This document shows, in pieces, positions 31,604 through 40,989 of a stretch of DNA of 64,000 bases (position 1 is its first letter; each line of letters starts with the position of its first letter). The notes under the pieces are model-generated. The model was given only the letters and a program-made list of their open reading frames with translations. It was not told the DNA's origin and searched no databases. This stretch comes from Bombilactobacillus thymidiniphilus. GTDB taxonomy: Bacteria; Bacillota; Bacilli; Lactobacillales; Lactobacillaceae. The translations under genes and the position numbers were made by a program. The stretch is from the NCBI RefSeq assembly GCF_023380245.1, contig NZ_CP093365.1, positions 620,001 to 684,000 of the forward strand, read 5' to 3'.

Positions 31604-32986
31604 CTAATCAGCCTCCTCTGACACATCAGCTTGCATAGTATAAAGGGGCAAAAATTCTTTATCGATGTAATTAGTTAAGTATTCACCTTGCTGCACAATG
31701 GGTTGCTTTAATAAAGCCACCAAAAATTCGCGATTGGTCGTCAAACCTTGAATCTCAAATTCATTGAGCGCATCAATAATGCGTCGCAAAACTAATTTGC
31801 GATTTGTTGCGTGAGCAATAATTTTGATGATCATAGAATCATAGAAAGGCGAAACATTATCACCACTCGTGACACCACTTTCTAAACGAATACCTAATCC
31901 ACCAGGTAAAGTCATTTGTTGAATATGACCAGCTTGCGGACGAAAACCATGTAACGGATCTTCAGCATTAATTCGTGCTTCAATAGCTGTACCATGTATA
32001 CGAACATCAGCCTGCGTTAATGACAAATTTTGCCCCGCCGCAATATTAATTTGCTCTTTAATAAGATCCACTTGAGACACTTCTTCGGTAATTGAATGCT
32101 CCACTTGAATTCGCGTATTCATTTCCATGAAATAAAAATTATGTTGAGGATCCATTAAAAATTCAATAGTGCCAACATTTTCATAATTAATCGCCTTAAC
32201 AGCACGCAAAGCAACTTCTTGCAAATTTTGGCGCTCGTCATCTTGAATTACAGAACAAGGTGTTTCTTCAATAACCTTTTGTTGCCGGCGTTGCAAAGAA
32301 CAATCACGCTCAGGCAAAGCTACCGCATGACCATTTTGATCAGCCAACACTTGCACTTCAATATGCTTAGCTGGTGAGATAACTTTTTCCAAATACATTC
32401 GATTATCGCCAAATGATAATTGGGCTTCTTCTTGCGCTTGTAAAAAAGCATCTGCCAAATCTTCTGCACAAGTAACCTTGCGAATTCCCTTGCCACCACC
32501 ACCTGCAGCTGCTTTAATCATAACCGGGAAACCGACTTCTTGTGCAATTTGGAGTGCTTCTTGCGAATTCTGGACAAAACCTTCACTACCCGGAATCACA
32601 GGCACATGATTTTGTTGCATTGTCATCCGTGCATTAGCTTTATTACCCATTAACGAAATGGTTTGAGACTTTGGTCCAATAAAAGTCAAATGACATTCTT
32701 CACACAGCTGCGCAAATTCTTCACTTTCTGACAAAAAACCGTACCCCGGATGAATTGCTTGTGCACCAGTTAACAAGGCAGCACTAACAATATTTTGCAT
32801 GTTTAAGTAGGAAGCAGCAGGTTGTGCACTACCGATACAAACTGCTTCATCAGCTTCGCGCACATGCTGTGCGTCTTTATCTGCTGTTGAATAAACTGCC
32901 ACCGAACTGATACCTAATTCGCGCAATGCCCGCATCACGCGAATGGCAATTTCTCCACGATTAGCAATCAATACTTTGTCAAACAT
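31604..32986 (-). CDS. accC: Biotin carboxylase subunit of acetyl-CoA carboxylase
   Basis: 460 residues from the ATG at 32986, which follows AGGAGG at 5 bases. The N-terminal segment KVLIANRGEIAIRVMRA is the family signature. The ATP-grasp domain shows the glycine loop KAAAGGGGKGIR, the acidic EMNTRIQVEHSITEE and HPGYGFLSE. It carboxylates the biotin on AccB. An extension upstream to 33028 would run into the fabZ stop and is rejected. Confidence 0.96.
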   Translation of the reverse strand: MFDKVLIANRGEIAIRVMRALRELGISSVAVYSTADKDAQHVREADEAVCIGSAQPAASYLNMQNIVSAALLTGAQAIHPGYGFLSESEEFAQLCEECHLTFIGPKSQTISLMGNKANARMTMQQNHVPVIPGSEGFVQNSQEALQIAQEVGFPVMIKAAAGGGGKGIRKVTCAEDLADAFLQAQEEAQLSFGDNRMYLEKVISPAKHIEVQVLADQNGHAVALPERDCSLQRRQQKVIEETPCSVIQDDERQNLQEVALRAVKAINYENVGTIEFLMDPQHNFYFMEMNTRIQVEHSITEEVSQVDLIKEQINIAAGQNLSLTQADVRIHGTAIEARINAEDPLHGFRPQAGHIQQMTLPGGLGIRLESGVTSGDNVSPFYDSMIIKIIAHATNRKLVLRRIIDALNEFEIQGLTTNREFLVALLKQPIVQQGEYLTNYIDKEFLPLYTMQADVSEEAD

Positions 32987-32994
32987 GAATCCTC

Positions 32995-33444
32995 CTATTG
33001 GATCGCAAAAGTAAGATCCGCTGAACAAGCAAGTTGATCTTCCACATAAGCTTTCGCTTTACCTAAGCCAACATTACTGCGTAATTTATCTAATTCAACT
33101 TCTAAGCGTAAAACGTCTCCTGGACGCACCATTTGCCGGAATTTAGCTTTGCGTACACCACCAAAATAGGCAGTTTTTCCTTTAAATTCTGGCAAAGAAA
33201 GTAAAGCAATTGCTCCTGTTTGTGCCAAAGCTTCCAAAATCAAAGCCCCAGGCATCACAGGATTGCCCGGGAAATGTCCTTGAAAAAAGTCCTCGTTAAT
33301 GGACACATTCTTACGTCCAATAGCATATTCACCGGCTTTACAATCTAATACTCGATCTACTAAAAGCATTGGATAACGATGTGGTAAAATTTGTTGGATT
33401 TGGACAGTGTCCAAAACGTTGGGATTATCTTGTATTTCTATCAT
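32995..33444 (-). CDS. fabZ: 3-hydroxyacyl-ACP dehydratase FabZ
   Basis: 149 residues, a hot-dog fold enzyme that removes water from 3-hydroxyacyl-ACP. Catalytic His lies in FFQGHFPGNPVMPG (about 57) and catalytic Glu in LILEALAQ (about 71). PHRYPMLLVDRV is intact near the N-terminus. This is the canonical copy; compare the altered paralogue at 39527. It lies between accB and accC, as in other lactobacilli. Confidence 0.95.
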   Translation of the reverse strand: MIEIQDNPNVLDTVQIQQILPHRYPMLLVDRVLDCKAGEYAIGRKNVSINEDFFQGHFPGNPVMPGALILEALAQTGAIALLSLPEFKGKTAYFGGVRKAKFRQMVRPGDVLRLEVELDKLRSNVGLGKAKAYVEDQLACSADLTFAIQ

Positions 33445-33454
33445 AATTGCCCCC

Positions 33455-33889
33455 TTAGGATTGTGTTACTTTCATCAAAGGTTGATCGTATTCAACCACT
33501 TCTTCATCGGATACCAAAATTTCACTAATGGTACCACTAATTTCACTTTTGACTTCTGTCATCATTTTCATGGCTTCAATCACGCAAATAACATCGCCTT
33601 TTTGTACCTGGTCGCCTACTTTTTTAAATGGTGGTTGATCAGGTGCAGATTGCAAATAAACAATACCTACTAAAGGTGCCTTAATTGTCGGTGTTTGACC
33701 TTGATCATCATTCTTAGTTGAAACTTGAGTAGCTGCTACTGCTGGTTGAGCAGCAGGAACTGATTGCTGAATCGTAGCAATATCTTGCTTACTTAAATGC
33801 AAGTGTCCCCCATCGAAATCTAAATCAAATTCATGAATTTCACTTTGATTAATTTGTTCAATTAACGCTTTAATCTCTGCAAAGGTCAT
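33455..33889 (-). CDS. accB: Biotin carboxyl carrier protein of acetyl-CoA carboxylase
   Basis: 144 residues. The C-terminal biotinyl domain carries EAMKMM, whose Lys receives biotin from BirA. A flexible Ala/Pro/Gln-rich linker lies in the middle and a small N-terminal acidic domain (FAEIKALIEQINQSEIHEFDLD) binds AccC in related enzymes. The ATG at 33889 overlaps the fabF stop in TAATG; an in-frame GTG at 33901 would remove the ribosome site AGAGGTGGG. Confidence 0.95.
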   Translation of the reverse strand: MTFAEIKALIEQINQSEIHEFDLDFDGGHLHLSKQDIATIQQSVPAAQPAVAATQVSTKNDDQGQTPTIKAPLVGIVYLQSAPDQPPFKKVGDQVQKGDVICVIEAMKMMTEVKSEISGTISEILVSDEEVVEYDQPLMKVTQS

Positions 33890-35121
33890 TAATTTTCCCA
33901 CCTCTTCATTGCTAACACGGCATTGTGTCCGCCAAAACCAAAAGAATTACTTAAGGCATATTCAACGGCTGTTTGCGTATTATTCTCATTAACCAAGTTA
34001 ACGTTGCAAGCAACATCTTGCTTAGTTAAACCAACGTTAATCGGCAATTTACCATTTTTCAAAGCCATAGCAGTTGCCACAGCTTCTATAGCACCAGTTG
34101 CTCCCAACAAATGTCCTGTCATACTCTTAGTACTGGATACTAAAACGGAACTATCTACACCAAACAGTTGATTAATGGCTTTCGATTCGGCTGAATCATT
34201 ACCTTGTGTAGCTGTACCATGAGCATTAATATAGCCTACTTGCTCAGTAGTAACTCCAGCTTCCGTCATTGCTAATTGCATGGCACGTGCAGCTTGGGTA
34301 CCAGCAGGATCCGGTGAAGTAATATGATAAGAATCAGAAGTTGTACCATAACCAACAATTTCACCCAAAATTTCAGCATCACGTTGTTGAGCATGATCCA
34401 AAGATTCAATAATTAAAACACCAGCACCTTCACCCATCACAAAACCAGAACGATTCTCATCGAAAGGAAGACTAGCTTTTGTGGGGTCGGTTGCCGTAGA
34501 CAAAGTTGATAAAGCCGCAAATCCAGCAATCCCAATCTCATTGATTGAGGCTTCTGAACCACCAGTAATCATGACATCACAATCGCCATCTTTAACTCGG
34601 CGAAAGGCTTCACCTATTGCGTTAGTACCTGAAGCACAGGCAGTCACAATGGTCGTGGAAATTCCATGCGCATGATAACGCATAGATAAATTACCGGCAG
34701 CCATATTAGCAATAGCTGTTGGCACAAACATCGGCGAAACACGATCAGCGCCTTTATCATGCATCTTAATAACTTGATCTTGAATTGTTGTTAAACCACC
34801 AATACCACTACCAAAAATAACACCCAAGCGATCACTATCTGTATTTTCAGATGTGATTTTAGCTTGTGCCATTGCTTCTTCAGCAGCATAAATGGCATAT
34901 TGTGTAAATTTATCCATTCTCTTGGTGTCTTTTTTAGTTAAGTGCTTTAAAGGATCAAAATCATCTAATTGACCAGCTAAAGTAACGCCTGTTTTAGTTG
35001 AATCAAAATAAGATATAGGTTCAAAACCAACTTTTTGAGCATCTAATCCAGCTTGAAAACTGGCAACATCATTACCGATCGGAGTTAAGGCTCCCATCCC
35101 TGTAATTACTACTCTATTCAT
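33889..35121 (-). CDS. fabF: Beta-ketoacyl-ACP synthase II
   Basis: 410 residues of the thiolase fold. The catalytic triad is visible: Cys in VTACASGTNAIG (about 163), His in NAHGTATQGND (about 303) and His in MTGHLLGATGA (about 339). It condenses acyl-ACP with malonyl-ACP during elongation. This is the only elongating ketoacyl synthase in the operon, since FabB/FabO-type paralogues are absent. Confidence 0.96.
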   Translation of the reverse strand: MNRVVITGMGALTPIGNDVASFQAGLDAQKVGFEPISYFDSTKTGVTLAGQLDDFDPLKHLTKKDTKRMDKFTQYAIYAAEEAMAQAKITSENTDSDRLGVIFGSGIGGLTTIQDQVIKMHDKGADRVSPMFVPTAIANMAAGNLSMRYHAHGISTTIVTACASGTNAIGEAFRRVKDGDCDVMITGGSEASINEIGIAGFAALSTLSTATDPTKASLPFDENRSGFVMGEGAGVLIIESLDHAQQRDAEILGEIVGYGTTSDSYHITSPDPAGTQAARAMQLAMTEAGVTTEQVGYINAHGTATQGNDSAESKAINQLFGVDSSVLVSSTKSMTGHLLGATGAIEAVATAMALKNGKLPINVGLTKQDVACNVNLVNENNTQTAVEYALSNSFGFGGHNAVLAMKRWEN

Positions 35122-35131
35122 TGCTTTCTCC

Positions 35132-35869
35132 TTACTGCATAGTCAAGCCACCATCAACAGTGATAGTTTGCCCTGTAATATAATCATTCTGTGCTAAAAA
35201 GACTGCCGTAGCAGCTACTTCTTTAATTTGACCAAAACGCTTCAAGGGAATCTGATTGATGATTTCAGTTTGACGTTTGTCGCTAAGTTGTTGAGTCATT
35301 TGTGTATCAATCATTCCCGGCGCAATCGCGTTACAACGTAAATTACGTAAAGCAACTTCTTGAGCCACTGACTTAGTTAAACCAATGATCCCGGCTTTAC
35401 TGGCAGCATAATTAGCTTGACCAATATTACCAGTCAAGCCAACCACGCTAGCCATATTAATAAAACAGCCAGAACGTTGCTTATACATAGAGCGCAAAGA
35501 TTGGCGAATCACGTTGAAAGTACCCACTAAATTAGTTTTTACTACTGAATTAAAATCTTCTTCAGACATGCGATTTAAAAGACCATCACGAACAATCCCA
35601 GCATTATTAACTACAACATCCAAGTGCCCAGCTTGCTCTAAAATACTGTTAATTAAATTTTTAACAGAGTCAACATCGGTAACATTAGCACTAATATCCC
35701 AACAATTCACGCCTAAATCTTTGATTTGTTGAATAATCGTTGCATCAATCGGCTTACGCGCATTCAAAACAACATTCGCGCCTTGCATTGCAAAAGCTCG
35801 TGCTACTTCTAAGCCAATACCACGAGAACTACCAGTAACTAAAACAACTTTATCTTTTAAATCCATCAT
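35132..35869 (-). CDS. fabG: 3-oxoacyl-ACP reductase
   Basis: 245-residue short-chain dehydrogenase. NADPH loop TGSSRGIGLEVA (about 12-23), NNAG (about 88-91), catalytic Ser in NMASVVG, and YAASKAG (Tyr and Lys) are all present. It reduces 3-oxoacyl-ACP. The ATG overlaps the fabD stop as ATGA; a second ATG follows at once. Confidence 0.96.
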   Translation of the reverse strand: MMDLKDKVVLVTGSSRGIGLEVARAFAMQGANVVLNARKPIDATIIQQIKDLGVNCWDISANVTDVDSVKNLINSILEQAGHLDVVVNNAGIVRDGLLNRMSEEDFNSVVKTNLVGTFNVIRQSLRSMYKQRSGCFINMASVVGLTGNIGQANYAASKAGIIGLTKSVAQEVALRNLRCNAIAPGMIDTQMTQQLSDKRQTEIINQIPLKRFGQIKEVAATAVFLAQNDYITGQTITVDGGLTMQ

Positions 35870-36795
35870 TTAGCCTCCAGCGTTGCAATTGTTTGCTCTA
35901 AATCCGTCAGACTATCGATACGATAAGTTTTAACACCACGAACAATTTTGCGGGCAAACGACAATAATGTTTTACCTGGACCAACTTCAATCACTGCATC
36001 CAATCCTTGACCATGTTCCATCAAAGTATCGGCAAAATAAGTTGTAGAAACTAATTGATCTGTCAATGTTTGCGCTAGTTGTTGTGGCACAAAATCTGTC
36101 TTCGTAGTTGTGCTGTAGACGGGGAAAATCCCCTCTTGCCAGTCGACTTTAACTAGTTCACGTCGCAGCTGTTCTTGAATAGGCTGCATAACCGGCGTGT
36201 GAAAAGCCCCGCTGACATCTAAGGGGATTATCCGAGCATTATTTTTTGTTGCCAACTGATCTGCAGCTTGATCAACAGCGGTTGTTTGACCACCAATGAC
36301 AATTTGCTTTGGTGTATTAATGTTAGCTACACCAATGGCTCCTAAATCACTAGTAGCTCTACAAACAGCTTCTACATCAGCTAAATCAGCTTTCATAACA
36401 GCGACCATTTTACTATCAGTTTGATCACTGGCTTGTTGCATCAACTCACCGCGGCGTTTTATTAAATTTAAAGCCGTAGCAAAACCAACATAACCACCAC
36501 AAGCTAAAGCACTGTATTCACCTAAACTAAGACCCGTCCCAAATTTGTTTTTTGGTAATGAATCCTTAATTAATTGAAATAGTCCATAACTCATTGCCAC
36601 GATTACGGGTTGCGCATATTGGGTCATCGCTAATTTGTCAGCGTTTTGCTCATCAAACAATAAACCAGCCACATCTAACCCTAAGATGCTGGAAGCTTGG
36701 TCAATACTTTGACGATAACTAGGTATTTTTTCATAAATATCTTGCGTAATACCTGTCTTTTGGGCACCTTGACCGCTAAACAATAATCCAATCAT
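35866..36795 (-). CDS. fabD: Malonyl-CoA:ACP transacylase
   Basis: 309 residues. GLLFSGQGAQKTG opens the protein, the acyl-enzyme Ser is in GLSLGEYSALA (about 91), and the His partner in SGAFHTPVM (about 200). It loads malonyl onto ACP for FabH and FabF. It follows fabK by 5 bases. Confidence 0.96.
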   Translation of the reverse strand: MIGLLFSGQGAQKTGITQDIYEKIPSYRQSIDQASSILGLDVAGLLFDEQNADKLAMTQYAQPVIVAMSYGLFQLIKDSLPKNKFGTGLSLGEYSALACGGYVGFATALNLIKRRGELMQQASDQTDSKMVAVMKADLADVEAVCRATSDLGAIGVANINTPKQIVIGGQTTAVDQAADQLATKNNARIIPLDVSGAFHTPVMQPIQEQLRRELVKVDWQEGIFPVYSTTTKTDFVPQQLAQTLTDQLVSTTYFADTLMEHGQGLDAVIEVGPGKTLLSFARKIVRGVKTYRIDSLTDLEQTIATLEAK

Positions 36796-36800
36796 AATGT

Positions 36801-37754
36801 TTACTTGTCACCACCCATTAACTTATCGGCCTGTTCATAAACATCATGCAAGATTTCAGCAGCGGGTTGCTCTTTTTTAACTAAACCGGAAATTTCACCA
36901 GCCATGTAAGCACCCGTTTTGGCGTCTCCATCTTGCACAGCACGCCGCAAACTACCGTTACCTAATTCCTCAAGAGCAGAGTAATCAGGATTATCTTTAG
37001 CTGCTTCAGCTTTTTCCAAGTTAATATAATTACGAGCCATTTTATTTTTAATGACACGAGAAGGATGTCCAGCAAAATCACCAGTTACCATCGTATCAAT
37101 ATCTTTAGCTTTTAAAACAGCTTTCTTATAAACGGGGTGCACTTTGGATTCTTCAGCTACCAAAAAGCGGGTTCCCATTTGAACACCTTGAGCGCCAAGC
37201 ATGAAAGCAGCTGCCATTCCGCGACCATCACCGATACCACCAGCGGCAATCACAGGAATATTTACAGCATCAACTACTTGCGGTACTAAAGCCATCGTTG
37301 TCAAGCGACCAATATGCCCGCCTGATTCCATACCTTCGGCAACCACAGCGTCGGCGCCAACCCTTTCCATCATTTTAGCCAAAGCAACAGAGCCAACAAC
37401 TGGGATAACCTTGATGTTAGCTTCTTTAAATTGTTTTAGATAAGTGGATGGATTACCAGCACCTGTTGTTACTAAAGTAATATTATCTTTATTTTCAAGA
37501 ATTACTTTCACCACTTCTTCAACGTGTGGTGAAAGGAGCATTACATTAACTCCAAAGGGACGATCAGTTAGTGACTTAGCAATCTTAATTTCTTCAGCCA
37601 TTGCACTACCGGGCGCATTACCTGCCCCAATAATACCTAAGCCACCGGCGTTAGAAACTGCAGCTGCCAATTTTCCATCAGCAACCCAAGCCATCCCACC
37701 TTGGAAAATTGGATACTTAAGTCCCAAACTCTTCATAAATGGGCTTAATTCCAT
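36801..37754 (-). CDS. fabK: Enoyl-ACP reductase II (FMN-dependent)
   Basis: 317 residues of the nitronate monooxygenase/FabK fold. IFQGGMAWVA near the N-terminus, the FMN phosphate loops GGIGDGRGMAAA and GAQGVQMGTRF, and VAEGMESGGHIG are typical. FabK carries out the last reduction of each cycle and is triclosan-insensitive, replacing FabI. No fabI gene is in the operon. Confidence 0.95.
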   Translation of the reverse strand: MELSPFMKSLGLKYPIFQGGMAWVADGKLAAAVSNAGGLGIIGAGNAPGSAMAEEIKIAKSLTDRPFGVNVMLLSPHVEEVVKVILENKDNITLVTTGAGNPSTYLKQFKEANIKVIPVVGSVALAKMMERVGADAVVAEGMESGGHIGRLTTMALVPQVVDAVNIPVIAAGGIGDGRGMAAAFMLGAQGVQMGTRFLVAEESKVHPVYKKAVLKAKDIDTMVTGDFAGHPSRVIKNKMARNYINLEKAEAAKDNPDYSALEELGNGSLRRAVQDGDAKTGAYMAGEISGLVKKEQPAAEILHDVYEQADKLMGGDK

Positions 37755-37756
37755 GA

Positions 37757-38005
37757 TTAACCTTCTTCCGTTGCTAATTGTGCTTTGACGAAATCTACCA
37801 AGTCACCAACAGTTTTAATGCCTTCTTCGTTTTCGATCTTGATGTCAAATTCGTCTTCTAATTCATTAATAACTTCAAAAATATCCAAACTATCAGCATT
37901 TAAATCGTCTTTGATATCAGCTTCTAATTTAACATCAGCTTCATCTTCACCCGTTTGGTCCACAATAATTTCTTTTACTTTGTCAAAAATTTCGTTATCT
38001 GTCAT
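37757..38005 (-). CDS. acpP: Acyl carrier protein
   Basis: 82 acidic residues with the phosphopantetheine site Ser in NADSLDIFEV (about 40). Helical and of normal length. It lies 2 bases upstream of fabK and 18 bases downstream of fabH within the operon. Confidence 0.96.
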   Translation of the reverse strand: MTDNEIFDKVKEIIVDQTGEDEADVKLEADIKDDLNADSLDIFEVINELEDEFDIKIENEEGIKTVGDLVDFVKAQLATEEG

Positions 38006-38023
38006 TTTAAAAACTCCTTAAAT

Positions 38024-38998
38024 TTAATAAATTAGTGCAATACTGCCAGCAGTTAATCCGCCACCAAAGCCACTTAAAATCAACTTTTGTCCACGATCAA
38101 TCTGCTGATTGTTTACAGCTTCATCCAATAATATCGGCACGCTTGCTGCAGAAGTATTACCAAAATGAGCCACATTAGTTAAAAACTTTGTTTCTGGTTG
38201 TTGCAAATGACGAGCAATAGATTTAATAATCCGCAGATTAGCTTGATGCAACACAAACCAATCCACTTCTCCAGGTTCCCACTTCGCTTGCTGCAAAGTC
38301 CGCATGATAGAACTAGGAACCTCGTGTGTCGCAAAGCGATATACAGCGCGACCATCCATTTCAAAATAATGCGCATGTGAATCCACTGAATCATTATTAA
38401 ACAGCGAATTCATGGGCTGATATCCCGCTGTCAAAGATTGACCATCACTACCAAAAGTTTGTAAATCTTCTGCAATTACCGCAGATTGCTCTTGGTCATC
38501 ATGCTCAACCAAAACGCCACCGGCGCCATCGCCGAACAAAACCGCTGTAGAACGTTCATGCCAATCAACTAGCTTGGATAAAGTTTCCGCACCGATAATC
38601 ATGCCTCGTCGAACTTTGGTATTCAAGATTTTATCAGCTACACTCAAGGCATAAATAAAGCCGGAACATGCTGCGTTAATATCGAAAGCAAAAGCATTAG
38701 TTGCTTGCAACTTACCTTGAATAATTGCCGCTGTAGATGGCGTCAAATAATCCGGTGACATTGTTGCAACGATAATAAAATCCAAATCTTGTGGTGACCA
38801 ATCAGCTTGCTGTAACAACTGTTGTCCTACAGCCAAACCTAAATCAGAAGTTTGTTGTTTTTGTGCAATGTGACGCTCTTTAATACCCGTGCGCGAAGAA
38901 ATCCACTCATCAGAAGTTTCCATGAAAGCTGTCAAATCATTGTTTGTTACAATTTTTTCTGGTACATAGTGTGCCGTTCGTACAATTTTCAATCCCAT
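38024..38998 (-). CDS. fabH: Beta-ketoacyl-ACP synthase III
   Basis: 324 residues. The Cys-His-Asn triad is visible: Cys in NAACSGFIYAL (about 113), His in VLHQANLRI (about 250) and Asn in HFGNTSAAS (about 281). It starts fatty-acid synthesis by condensing an acyl-CoA primer with malonyl-ACP. It directly follows the fabT regulator, the usual order in Lactobacillales. Confidence 0.96.
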   Translation of the reverse strand: MGLKIVRTAHYVPEKIVTNNDLTAFMETSDEWISSRTGIKERHIAQKQQTSDLGLAVGQQLLQQADWSPQDLDFIIVATMSPDYLTPSTAAIIQGKLQATNAFAFDINAACSGFIYALSVADKILNTKVRRGMIIGAETLSKLVDWHERSTAVLFGDGAGGVLVEHDDQEQSAVIAEDLQTFGSDGQSLTAGYQPMNSLFNNDSVDSHAHYFEMDGRAVYRFATHEVPSSIMRTLQQAKWEPGEVDWFVLHQANLRIIKSIARHLQQPETKFLTNVAHFGNTSAASVPILLDEAVNNQQIDRGQKLILSGFGGGLTAGSIALIY

Positions 38999-39006
38999 AA
39001 AAGGAA

Positions 39007-39468
39007 TTACTCCTTTGCATCATCAATGTGAGCGGGAAATTCCAAAAAAGCTCGCAAATTTAATAGCGCATGTTCAATAATCATCACCTGATCATCATTG
39101 AAATCCTCGATGAATTTCTCCACCATCTGGCGATGAAAATAATCATGTGACCGATAAACCAAACGTCCTTTACGTGTTAACCCTAAGCGAACAATACGAT
39201 GATCATCTTCACCATAAATACGTACCACATAACCCTTGCGAACTAAATTCTTAACCATGGTCGTAACTGTTCCAGGTGTAATCATCAATTCTTGGGCCAA
39301 TTGCGAACTAGTTTTATGATCATACATAGAAATGGCGTCAATGGCGTGAACCTCTTTGATGGAAATATCTTTAAACTTACTTTTTCTTAGTTCTTGTTCT
39401 TCTACACGCAAAATATCATTATAGACAATAGTTAACAATTGATTGATGCGCCTTAATTTATCTTCCAT
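39007..39468 (-). CDS. fabT: MarR family regulator of fatty-acid synthesis FabT
   Basis: 153 residues, winged helix-turn-helix with LAQELMITPGTVTTMVKNLVRKGYV (about 55-80) and the beta-wing EDDHRIVRLGLTRKG. Position between the FabZ-like gene and fabH matches FabT of streptococci and lactobacilli, which represses the operon when bound to acyl-ACP. A possible operator lies downstream of the operon promoter. AGGAG lies 8 bases before the ATG. Confidence 0.92.
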   Translation of the reverse strand: MEDKLRRINQLLTIVYNDILRVEEQELRKSKFKDISIKEVHAIDAISMYDHKTSSQLAQELMITPGTVTTMVKNLVRKGYVVRIYGEDDHRIVRLGLTRKGRLVYRSHDYFHRQMVEKFIEDFNDDQVMIIEHALLNLRAFLEFPAHIDDAKE

Positions 39469-39526
39469 TCATGCAACTCCTAATTTGTCAGCCAAAATAG
39501 TTGTAGCATAATGGAAAAGAGCCGAC

Positions 39527-39985
39527 CTATTCAACATCTTCAACGATAAACATCAATTCTGCTGTCACCACGGGTTGTTCATCGACCAAAGCCACACAAT
39601 CTACTAGTCCAATATTTTGGCGTTGTTTTTTTAGTTCTACTTTTAACTGTAACTGATCTCCCGCTTTGACATCTTGCAAGATTTCAGACTTTGGAATCCC
39701 ACCCAAATAGGCTGTTTTATTTTTAAATTTTGGTGATTTCAAAATAAAAATGGAAGCAGCTTGTGCCAGTGATTCAAGAATCAAAGTCGCAGGCATAATA
39801 AACTTTCCAGGAAGATAACTATTAACGAAAGATTCATCAACGGTCACATTTTTGATAGCACTGATCGATTTGTCAGTTTCAATTTCTTCAACGCCATCCA
39901 TGTAAAACAACGGATAACGATTGGGTATCAACGCTTGTATCTCGCTTGAGTTCATCTCCATTTTGAAATTAACATCCCCCTTCAA
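39527..39985 (-). CDS. FabZ-like hot-dog protein lacking the catalytic His
   Basis: 152 residues aligning with FabZ over the full length: IPNRYPLFYMDGVEEIE, IMPATLILESLAQ and KTAYLGGIPKSE. At the active site the canonical GHFPG reads SYLPG, so the catalytic His is Tyr, while the Glu in LILESLAQ is kept. The early HRYP and DRV motifs are changed to NRYP and DGV. The gene is the first in the operon and precedes fabT. Dehydratase activity is doubtful. Possibilities are a partner subunit of FabZ, an isomerase-like or thioesterase-like enzyme, or a sensor of acyl-ACP. The codon use looks like that of its neighbours and the frame is intact, so it seems maintained. Confidence 0.75.
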   Translation of the reverse strand: MKGDVNFKMEMNSSEIQALIPNRYPLFYMDGVEEIETDKSISAIKNVTVDESFVNSYLPGKFIMPATLILESLAQAASIFILKSPKFKNKTAYLGGIPKSEILQDVKAGDQLQLKVELKKQRQNIGLVDCVALVDEQPVVTAELMFIVEDVE

Positions 39986-39989
39986 TTTA

Positions 39990-40003
39990 TTTCAAACATC
40001 AAA
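39990..40003 (-). promoter_or_regulatory. Possible FabT operator
   Basis: The minus strand reads TTTGATGTTTGAAA just downstream of the predicted transcription start, close to the TTTGATTATCAAA pattern reported for FabT boxes. The symmetry is imperfect. Confidence 0.4.
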
Positions 40004-40018
40004 GTGTTCGATGGCAGT

Positions 40019-40047
40019 ATATTATTGCATATTGTCAAAAATGTCAA
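40019..40047 (-). promoter_or_regulatory. Promoter of the fatty-acid operon
   Basis: Minus-strand TTGACA (40047-40042), 17-base spacer, TAATAT (40024-40019). A second TTGACA copy lies inside the spacer. The start would fall near 40012. Confidence 0.75.
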
Positions 40048-40179
40048 ATTTTGCTCGCCAAATATTATATAATTAAGGTTGATCTTTTCAGTATGTAATC
40101 TTTTTTAGTCATAATTGCCCAAGATATATTTTGTATATCAAATTAATATTATATTCTGATAAAATTATGGAGACTATTT

Positions 40180-40950
40180 ATGAGTAATATTTCAATGATC
40201 AAGCAAGAAAAATTGCGTGCGTTATTAAAATATACAGATATCGAAAGTCATTGGTTCAAGCAAGTTTCTTCTACTAATCAACTGCTTAAACAGCATTTAG
40301 CCAATACATCGTTGACAGCACCACAACTTATTTTGAGCGATCAGCAAACATCTGGTTATGGTACACACAAGCGTCATTTCATTTCCGGATTAGGTGGCAT
40401 GTATTTCTCACTAGCCGTGAATATTGCCGGACTAAAAACGTCGAATATTGGTCTATTAACCACCGGCATTGCCTGGCAATTACATCAAGTCATTCAGCAG
40501 ATTTTTCAAATAGATACACAAATTAAGTGGGTGAACGATTTACTACTGAACAACAAAAAAATTGCTGGCATTCTAGTTGAAACAATTGCTCCGACTACTG
40601 CTATCATTGGCATTGGACTAAATTTGTATCAGCCGCACATTGATAAGCAGTTGACCACAAGTACCAATTTGTTATCCGAAAATCCTGCCGCTACCAGCAT
40701 TTATAATTTCATAGCACAACTAGCCATTCAATTAGAACAGGAAAAAGATAATTATTTGCAAGGCGCTTTTTTGACACAATATAAGAAGCATTTAGTGACA
40801 CTCGGACAACAAGTCGTCGTGCAAATAGGTGACCAGCAAATAAGGGGCACGGCAGTTGACGTTGATGCAAAAGGACACTTGCTTGTAAAAACTGCGCACG
40901 GCATCAAAACTTGCACTGCCGGTGAAATCAAAAAATATCTAACTAAATAA
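40180..40950 (+). CDS. birA: Biotin-[acetyl-CoA carboxylase] ligase, short form
   Basis: 256 residues without the N-terminal DNA-binding domain found in repressor-type BirA. The catalytic loop reads QQTSGYGTHKRHF (the biotinyl-AMP binding loop) and is followed by KWVNDLLLNNKKIAGILVE and the small C-terminal SH3-like domain. It biotinylates AccB of the divergent operon 200 bases away. GGAG lies 8 bases before the ATG. Confidence 0.93.
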   Translation: MSNISMIKQEKLRALLKYTDIESHWFKQVSSTNQLLKQHLANTSLTAPQLILSDQQTSGYGTHKRHFISGLGGMYFSLAVNIAGLKTSNIGLLTTGIAWQLHQVIQQIFQIDTQIKWVNDLLLNNKKIAGILVETIAPTTAIIGIGLNLYQPHIDKQLTTSTNLLSENPAATSIYNFIAQLAIQLEQEKDNYLQGAFLTQYKKHLVTLGQQVVVQIGDQQIRGTAVDVDAKGHLLVKTAHGIKTCTAGEIKKYLTK

Positions 40951-40989
40951 AAAATAACAGTGTCTTGCAAGAGTCATTGTTATTTTTTA
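40949..40989 (+). terminator. birA terminator
   Basis: A 12-base inverted repeat (40951-40962 with 40975-40986) followed by a T-run. Confidence 0.8.

Noticed and set aside
32987-33028. N-terminal extension of accC into fabZ
   Set aside because: AGGAGG fixes the start at 32986 and the protein begins with the family's normal residues there.
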